Assembly: GCA_023416055.1 (NCBI GenBank)
Contig: JAEZIH010000232.1
Span: 1 to 10,349 of the forward strand
Reading direction: 5' to 3'
Source of the DNA: Pseudomonadota bacterium
GTDB lineage: Bacteria > Pseudomonadota > Alphaproteobacteria > Caulobacterales > Caulobacteraceae
DNA: 10,349 nucleotides
Shown here: piece by piece, positions 7,553 through 10,349 of the stretch
Layout of the letters: each line of letters opens with the position of its first letter
Numbering within the stretch: the stretch's first letter is position 1
Notes under the pieces: model-generated
Database searches by the model: none
Told to the model about the DNA's origin: nothing
Seen by the model: the letters and a program-made list of their open reading frames with translations, nothing else
Program-made: the position numbers and the translations under genes

Positions 7553-7585
7553 TTTCGTGCGCGCTTCCGCCCGGCGCACGCGAAA
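7553..7585 (+). promoter_or_regulatory. Hairpin in the infA leader
   Basis: TTTCGTGCGC (7553-7562) pairs with GCGCACG..AAA (7574-7585): a 10-bp stem with a 2-nt bulge (7581-7582) and an 11-nt loop. It ends 29 nt before the infA ATG and 18 nt before its Shine-Dalgarno sequence. It lacks a U-tract, so it is not an ordinary terminator of the upstream genes. I see no clear promoter in the rest of this 119-bp gap. Confidence 0.45.
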
Positions 7586-7614
7586 TCCGAGTTCCACAGG
7601 GCGAGAGAGGCCGC

Positions 7615-7833
7615 ATGGCTAAGGAAGAACTGCTCGAGTTTCCCGGCGTCGTCAGCGAACTGCTGCCGAACGCGACGTTCCGCGTGACGCTCGAGAACGA
7701 CCACGAGATCATCGCCCACACGGCGGGCAAGATGCGCAAGAACCGCATCCGCGTGCTGGCCGGCGACAAGGTCCTGGTCGAGATGACGCCCTATGACCTG
7801 ACCAAGGGCCGCATCACCTACCGCTTCAAGTAA
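7615..7833 (+). CDS. infA: Translation initiation factor IF-1
   Basis: A 72-residue single OB-fold (S1-like) protein. It binds the A site of the 30S subunit and helps IF-2 and IF-3 set up initiation. The whole sequence follows the family: [13 protein letters not shown] at the start, [12 protein letters not shown], the [14 protein letters not shown] segment, and the [10 protein letters not shown] end. Start ATG with GAGAGG at 7605-7610, spacing 4 nt. It heads the second half of the block; maf begins 9 nt after its stop. The 119-bp gap before it, with a hairpin, suggests its own promoter or leader control. Confidence 0.98.
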   Translation: MAKEELLEFPGVVSELLPNATFRVTLENDHEIIAHTAGKMRKNRIRVLAGDKVLVEMTPYDLTKGRITYRFK

Positions 7834-7842
7834 GGACAGGGC

Positions 7843-8424
7843 GTGGCCGCCCGTCCTGAACTGGTGCTGGCTTCGGCCAGTCCGCGCCGCGTCGAACTGC
7901 TGGCGCTGGTCGGAATCATCCCCGACCGAATCGAACCCGCCGACATCGATGAGACCCCCCTGAAGGGCGAGACGCCGCCGCGGCTGGCCGCCCGGCTGGC
8001 CGTCGGCAAGGCGGAAGTCGTGGCCGCGCGCGCGCCTGGGGCCGTGGTGCTGGCCGCCGACACGGTGGTGGCCGTCGGCCGCCGCTTCCTCGAGAAGGCC
8101 GCCGACGAGGCCGAGGCCGTTCGCTTCCTGAAACTGCTTTCGGGTAGGAATCACCGCGTCTTCACCGGCGTGGCGGTGGCGGCGGGGGGAACCGTGCGCC
8201 AGCGGGTGGTCGAGGCGCGCGTGTTGTTCAAGACCCTGTCGGACGCCGAGATCGCCGCCTACGTCCGTTCGGGCGAGTGGCGCGGCAAGGCCGGCGGTTA
8301 TGGCATTCAGGGCCGGGCTGGCGCCTTCGTCACGCGCATCGTCGGCAGTTATCCGGCCATCGTCGGCCTGCCGCTCTACGAAACGGTGAACCTGCTGGCG
8401 GGAGCCGGCTGGCGGGCGGAGTGA
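7843..8424 (+). CDS. maf: Maf family nucleoside triphosphate pyrophosphatase
   Basis: A 193-residue cytoplasmic enzyme that splits unwanted nucleoside triphosphates to the monophosphate and pyrophosphate. Maf signatures are present: LVLASASPRRVELL (7-20) with the S-x-S-PRR phosphate-binding loop, AADTVV with catalytic D73, LEK in place of the usual LGKP, and GGYGIQGRAG followed by IVGSYPAIVGLPL. The last block is the type found in YhdE-like dTTP/UTP pyrophosphatases rather than the YceF (m7GTP) branch; substrate assignment is inference. Start is GTG with AAGGA at 7832-7836, formed partly by the infA stop, 6 nt away. Its stop overlaps the next GTG start by 4 nt. Confidence 0.95.
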   Translation: MAARPELVLASASPRRVELLALVGIIPDRIEPADIDETPLKGETPPRLAARLAVGKAEVVAARAPGAVVLAADTVVAVGRRFLEKAADEAEAVRFLKLLSGRNHRVFTGVAVAAGGTVRQRVVEARVLFKTLSDAEIAAYVRSGEWRGKAGGYGIQGRAGAFVTRIVGSYPAIVGLPLYETVNLLAGAGWRAE

Positions 8425-9449
8425 GCGGGCTGGAGGCCTTTCTTGACGAGACGCCCGGCGAGGTCCGGGGCGTCGTCGCCCGCAACGGCCGGTTCGAGCG
8501 GCTGATCATCCAGAGAGAGAGCGATGAGCCGCGGCTGCGACTTGGCGCGCGGTCGGTCGGTCGCGTGGCCGCGGTCGACACGGGGCTGAAGGGGGCCTTC
8601 GTCGATCTGGGGGCGGGCGAACCGTTCGGCTTCCTGCCGCTTCGCCGGGACGACCGCATCGCGGTCGGCGGCAAGCTGGAGGTCGCGGTCGCCGCCGAGC
8701 CGCGGGAGGACAAGGGGCCGGTCGTGCGCCTGATCGGGGCAGGGGAGGGCGAGCCGCGGCTGCTGGCGCCCGGGCCGACCGTGGCGGATCAGCTTGCCGT
8801 TCAGGCTCCGGGCGTCGCCCCGGTCACGGGGGCGGCGGCGATTCGGGCCAGCCTCGAGGCCGAGGATGAAGCGCTCGCGTTTGAGCACTCCCTCCCTGCA
8901 ATGGGCGTGCGTCTCACCGTCGAACGGACCCGCGCCCTGATCGCGGTGGATATCGATCACGCCGCCGCTCCCGGCCGGGACGGGCGGCGTGACAAGGGTC
9001 GGGCCAACCGCGAGGGCCTGATTCAGGCCGCGCGACTGATCCGTCTCAAGGGCTGGGGCGGCCTGGTCGCTGTCGATCTGGTCGGGGCGGGCCACGACGG
9101 GCCGGCCATGGTGGCGGCGGCCAAGGCGGCGTTCGGGGACGATCCGTCCATCGTCTACGGGCCGGTCAACAGATTCGGGGTGCTGATGCTGTCCCTGCCG
9201 TGGCGGACGACGCCGTTCGAGGAGCGGCTCCTGGGCCCGGACCGCCGGCCGTCGCCGGAGACGCGGGCCATCGCGGCGGTGCGCCGGTTGTCGCTGGCGC
9301 TGGCGGAGGACACGGCCTCGCCCTATCTGACGCTGCGCTGCGCGCCGGAGACGGCGGCGCTGGCCAGCCCGTTGGCCGCGCGGCTGGGGCCGCGGGCGCG
9401 GGTTGCGGCCGATCCGGCGGCGGACGGCGTGGAAATCGACGGAGTCTGA
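8421..9449 (+). CDS. Short RNase E/G-like protein
   Basis: A 342-residue homologue of the catalytic part of RNase E/G, likely RNA-binding and possibly an endoribonuclease in the cytoplasm. An S1-like region lies near the start (VGRVAAVDTGLKGAFVDLG), followed by a degenerate middle. VERTRALIAVDID (D177) and GGLVAVDLVG (D219) match the two segments that carry the metal-binding Asp pair of E. coli RNase E (D303, D346), at nearly the same spacing. ANREGLIQAARLIRLKGWGG matches the helix between them. It stops before any CPxC zinc-link motif and has no small domain, so tetramer assembly as in RNase E is not expected. The GTG start at 8421 sits in a GTGA overlap with the maf stop, giving MSGLEAFLDETPG. 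Such short paralogues between maf and yacG are common in alphaproteobacteria; it is not the main RNase E. Confidence 0.88.
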   Translation: MSGLEAFLDETPGEVRGVVARNGRFERLIIQRESDEPRLRLGARSVGRVAAVDTGLKGAFVDLGAGEPFGFLPLRRDDRIAVGGKLEVAVAAEPREDKGPVVRLIGAGEGEPRLLAPGPTVADQLAVQAPGVAPVTGAAAIRASLEAEDEALAFEHSLPAMGVRLTVERTRALIAVDIDHAAAPGRDGRRDKGRANREGLIQAARLIRLKGWGGLVAVDLVGAGHDGPAMVAAAKAAFGDDPSIVYGPVNRFGVLMLSLPWRTTPFEERLLGPDRRPSPETRAIAAVRRLSLALAEDTASPYLTLRCAPETAALASPLAARLGPRARVAADPAADGVEIDGV

Positions 9450-9453
9450 CGCG

Positions 9454-9618
9454 ATGGCGACCTGCCCCATCTGCCGGCGCGCCCCGGCCGACGAGAAGTA
9501 CAAGCCCTTCTGCTCCAAGCGTTGCGCTGACGTGGACCTGCAGCGATGGTTCGCGGGCGTCTACGCCGTGCCGGGGCCGCCCGCGGACGGGCCGGCGGGC
9601 GATGACGACGAAGGCTGA
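9454..9618 (+). CDS. yacG: YacG-type zinc finger, DNA gyrase inhibitor family
   Basis: A 54-residue protein with a single zinc finger: C4-x2-C7, then 12 residues, then C20-x3-C24 in KPFCSKRCADVDLQRWF. E. coli YacG binds GyrB and inhibits gyrase; the finger and the CSKRC-x-x-D-L-x-x-W segment are conserved here. The spacer between the Cys pairs is shorter than in E. coli (12 against about 15). The acidic tail (GDDDEG) is low-complexity. GGAG at 9441-9444 within the end of the previous gene serves the ATG, which lies 4 nt after that gene's stop. Last protein gene of the block. Confidence 0.95.
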   Translation: MATCPICRRAPADEKYKPFCSKRCADVDLQRWFAGVYAVPGPPADGPAGDDDEG

Positions 9619-9627
9619 GATCACCGC

Positions 9628-9656
9628 TGGACAGCGCAAAAGGCCTCGCCTATAGA
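9628..9656 (+). promoter_or_regulatory. Promoter of tRNA-Phe
   Basis: TGGACA (9628-9633, 5 of 6 to the sigma-70 -35) and TATAGA (9651-9656) are separated by 17 nt. Initiation about 7 nt downstream would leave a leader of roughly 20 nt before the tRNA. It allows tRNA-Phe to be made independently of the yacG operon. Confidence 0.6.
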
Positions 9657-9681
9657 CGCCGCTCCCGCGAACGGACGCCTC

Positions 9682-9757
9682 GCCTGGGTAGCTCAGTTGG
9701 TAGAGCAGCGGATTGAAAATCCGCGTGTCGGTGGTTCGAATCCGCCCCCAGGCACCA
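9682..9757 (+). tRNA. tRNA-Phe (anticodon GAA)
   Basis: A 76-nt cloverleaf with every stem paired: acceptor GCCTGGG/CCCAGGC, D-stem GCTC/GAGC, anticodon stem GCGGA/TCCGC and T-stem GGTGG/CCGCC. The anticodon loop TTGAAAA gives GAA. The discriminator A and CCA are encoded. Its place right after yacG is common in alphaproteobacteria. No U-rich terminator follows closely. Confidence 0.98.
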
Positions 9758-10141
9758 TCGCTCCGTGTGACGTCGCAAACCGACGTCGCCGCATCATGAA
9801 AATGTCGTTTTCCGCCGGAATCCTCGGCCTCGAACACGCTTGCTCTCCCGCTGGGGGAAAAGCGCCGTTGCGCACTTGACGCTCTGGTAAGCGTTCGCCA
9901 AAGGAGCTTGACCGCTTTCCTTGGCGAGCGGTCGGCGGAGAACGGGATTCTTCCAACCCGGACAACGTCGACACCGCCCCGGAAGCCCAAAAGCAACCGG
10001 AAGCGTCAGGAGGCGTTCCGCAGACCGGGGTTCCGCAAGATCCCCGATCGGCAGACGAGATTTTCATGGAGGGGCGGGCGTCTCCCGACCGTTCCTCAGG
10101 GTTCCACCGAGTCAGACCAAAAAAGCAGGAACTGGCGAACT
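9758..10141 (+). other. Gene-free stretch and leader before the last gene
   Basis: 384 bp with no convincing coding sequence. It holds a GACGTCGC direct repeat (9769-9776, 9782-9789), the alternative stem-loops at 9892-9933, and a 5-bp GC stem CGGGG/CCCCG (10026-10030 with 10042-10046). A 4-bp stem lies at 10075-10087, and a GAGTC (CcrM-type GANTC) site at 10109-10113. TTGACGC at 9876-9882 looks like a -35 but has no good -10. The segment is less GC-skewed than the genes around it. Confidence 0.6.
9892..9933 (+). promoter_or_regulatory. Two mutually exclusive stem-loops
   Basis: Stem A pairs 9892-9905 (CGTTCGCCAAAGGA) with 9918-9930 (TCCTTGGCGAGCG), with one bulged A and one G-T pair. Stem B pairs GACCGCT (9910-9916) perfectly with AGCGGTC (9927-9933). 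B's left arm lies in A's loop and its right arm overlaps A's right arm at 9927-9930, so only one can form. No U-tract follows either. The function is unknown. Confidence 0.5.
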
Positions 10142-10349
10142 ATGCTCGATATCAAGAAGACCAACATCCTCCTGGCCATGGCCGGCGCCGCCGTGCTGAT
10201 GGCCGGTACGCCGGTCCTCGCGCAGGATGCCACCGCTCCGGCCGCTGCCGAAGCCACCGCCGCCGCGCCGGCCGATCGGGTGGACGACGACGATGCGCGA
10301 GCGCCGCACCGCCTCCGCGCGCGGATGCCCCGCCAGCGCCTCGTAGGAC
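10142..10349 (+). CDS. N-terminus of an exported protein, cut by the window edge
   Basis: 69 codons are visible with no stop. The start is a clear signal peptide: basic LDIKK, a hydrophobic core (NILLAMAGAAVLMAG) and cleavage after TPVLA before QD. An Ala/Thr/Pro/Glu linker follows. AGGA at 10127-10130 lies 11 nt before the ATG. From about 10280 the reading becomes Asp- then Arg-rich with unusual codons (CGA, GTA, GGA), unlike real coding sequence of this genome. Either the protein has an odd composition, or the frame is lost there. Signal plus Ala/Pro linker occurs in several exported and membrane families, so the product cannot be named. Confidence 0.6.
   Translation, partial: MLDIKKTNILLAMAGAAVLMAGTPVLAQDATAPAAAEATAAAPADRVDDDDARAPHRLRARMPRQRLVG

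Noticed and set aside
5927..7597. Minus-strand open frame of about 556 codons
   Set aside because: Antisense of murA, DUF2948 and UPF0262; no domain and His/Arg/Gly-rich shadow composition.
9769..9789. Short direct repeat GACGTCGC next to tRNA-Phe as an integration attachment site
   Set aside because: The repeat is only 8 nt and lies outside the tRNA, with no integrase or second tRNA fragment in the window.
9796..9879. Possible 27-residue peptide starting MKMSFSAGILGLEHA
   Set aside because: No Shine-Dalgarno sequence, no recognisable family, and a plausible chance ORF.
9876..9905. Exact TTGACGC as a promoter -35 in front of the hairpins
   Set aside because: No AT-rich or GCTANAWC-like -10 at 10-18 nt downstream.

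Overview
The window reads as chromosomal DNA of a GC-rich alphaproteobacterium. The best fit is Caulobacterales, probably Brevundimonas or a close relative. The reasons are strong G/C bias at third codon positions, two families known almost only from Alphaproteobacteria (DUF2948 and UPF0262), and the order murA - DUF2948 - UPF0262 - infA - maf - RNase E/G-like - yacG - tRNA-Phe, which is typical of that class. This genus-level placement is inference. I see no mobile element, CRISPR array, phage gene or defence system.

Left part (1-4805): a biotin-carboxylase subunit, almost certainly propionyl-CoA carboxylase alpha (PccA), runs leftward and leaves the window just inside its biotinyl domain. 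Divergent from it lie an exported S41-like peptidase homologue, a peptide methionine (R)-S-oxide reductase (MsrB) and a small exported Gly/Tyr-rich protein of unknown function. Between the peptidase and msrB is an imperfect tandem repeat of about 41-44 bp, each copy ending in a run of nine G. The Gly/Tyr-rich gene and a leftward tRNA-Thr(GGU) converge on a shared, clearly bidirectional terminator.

Central and right part (4983-9757): a short basic protein precedes murA (peptidoglycan precursor synthesis). DUF2948 and UPF0262 follow murA with overlapping ends. After a 119-bp gap holding a hairpin come infA (translation initiation), maf (nucleotide pyrophosphatase), a short RNase E/G-like protein and yacG (zinc-finger gyrase inhibitor), with spacings of +9, -4 and +4 nt. 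A well-formed promoter then drives tRNA-Phe(GAA). The block joins cell-wall, translation, RNA-turnover and nucleotide-housekeeping genes. Several starts are GTG inside GTGA overlaps, which implies translational coupling.

Right edge (9758-10349): 384 bp without a convincing gene hold two mutually exclusive stem-loops, then the start of an exported protein that is cut by the window edge. The last ~75 bases look more like coding sequence on the opposite strand than a continuation of that protein. Most of the window is ordinary housekeeping sequence. The points most worth a second look are the G9 tandem repeat before msrB, the alternative hairpins at 9892-9933 and the odd right edge.
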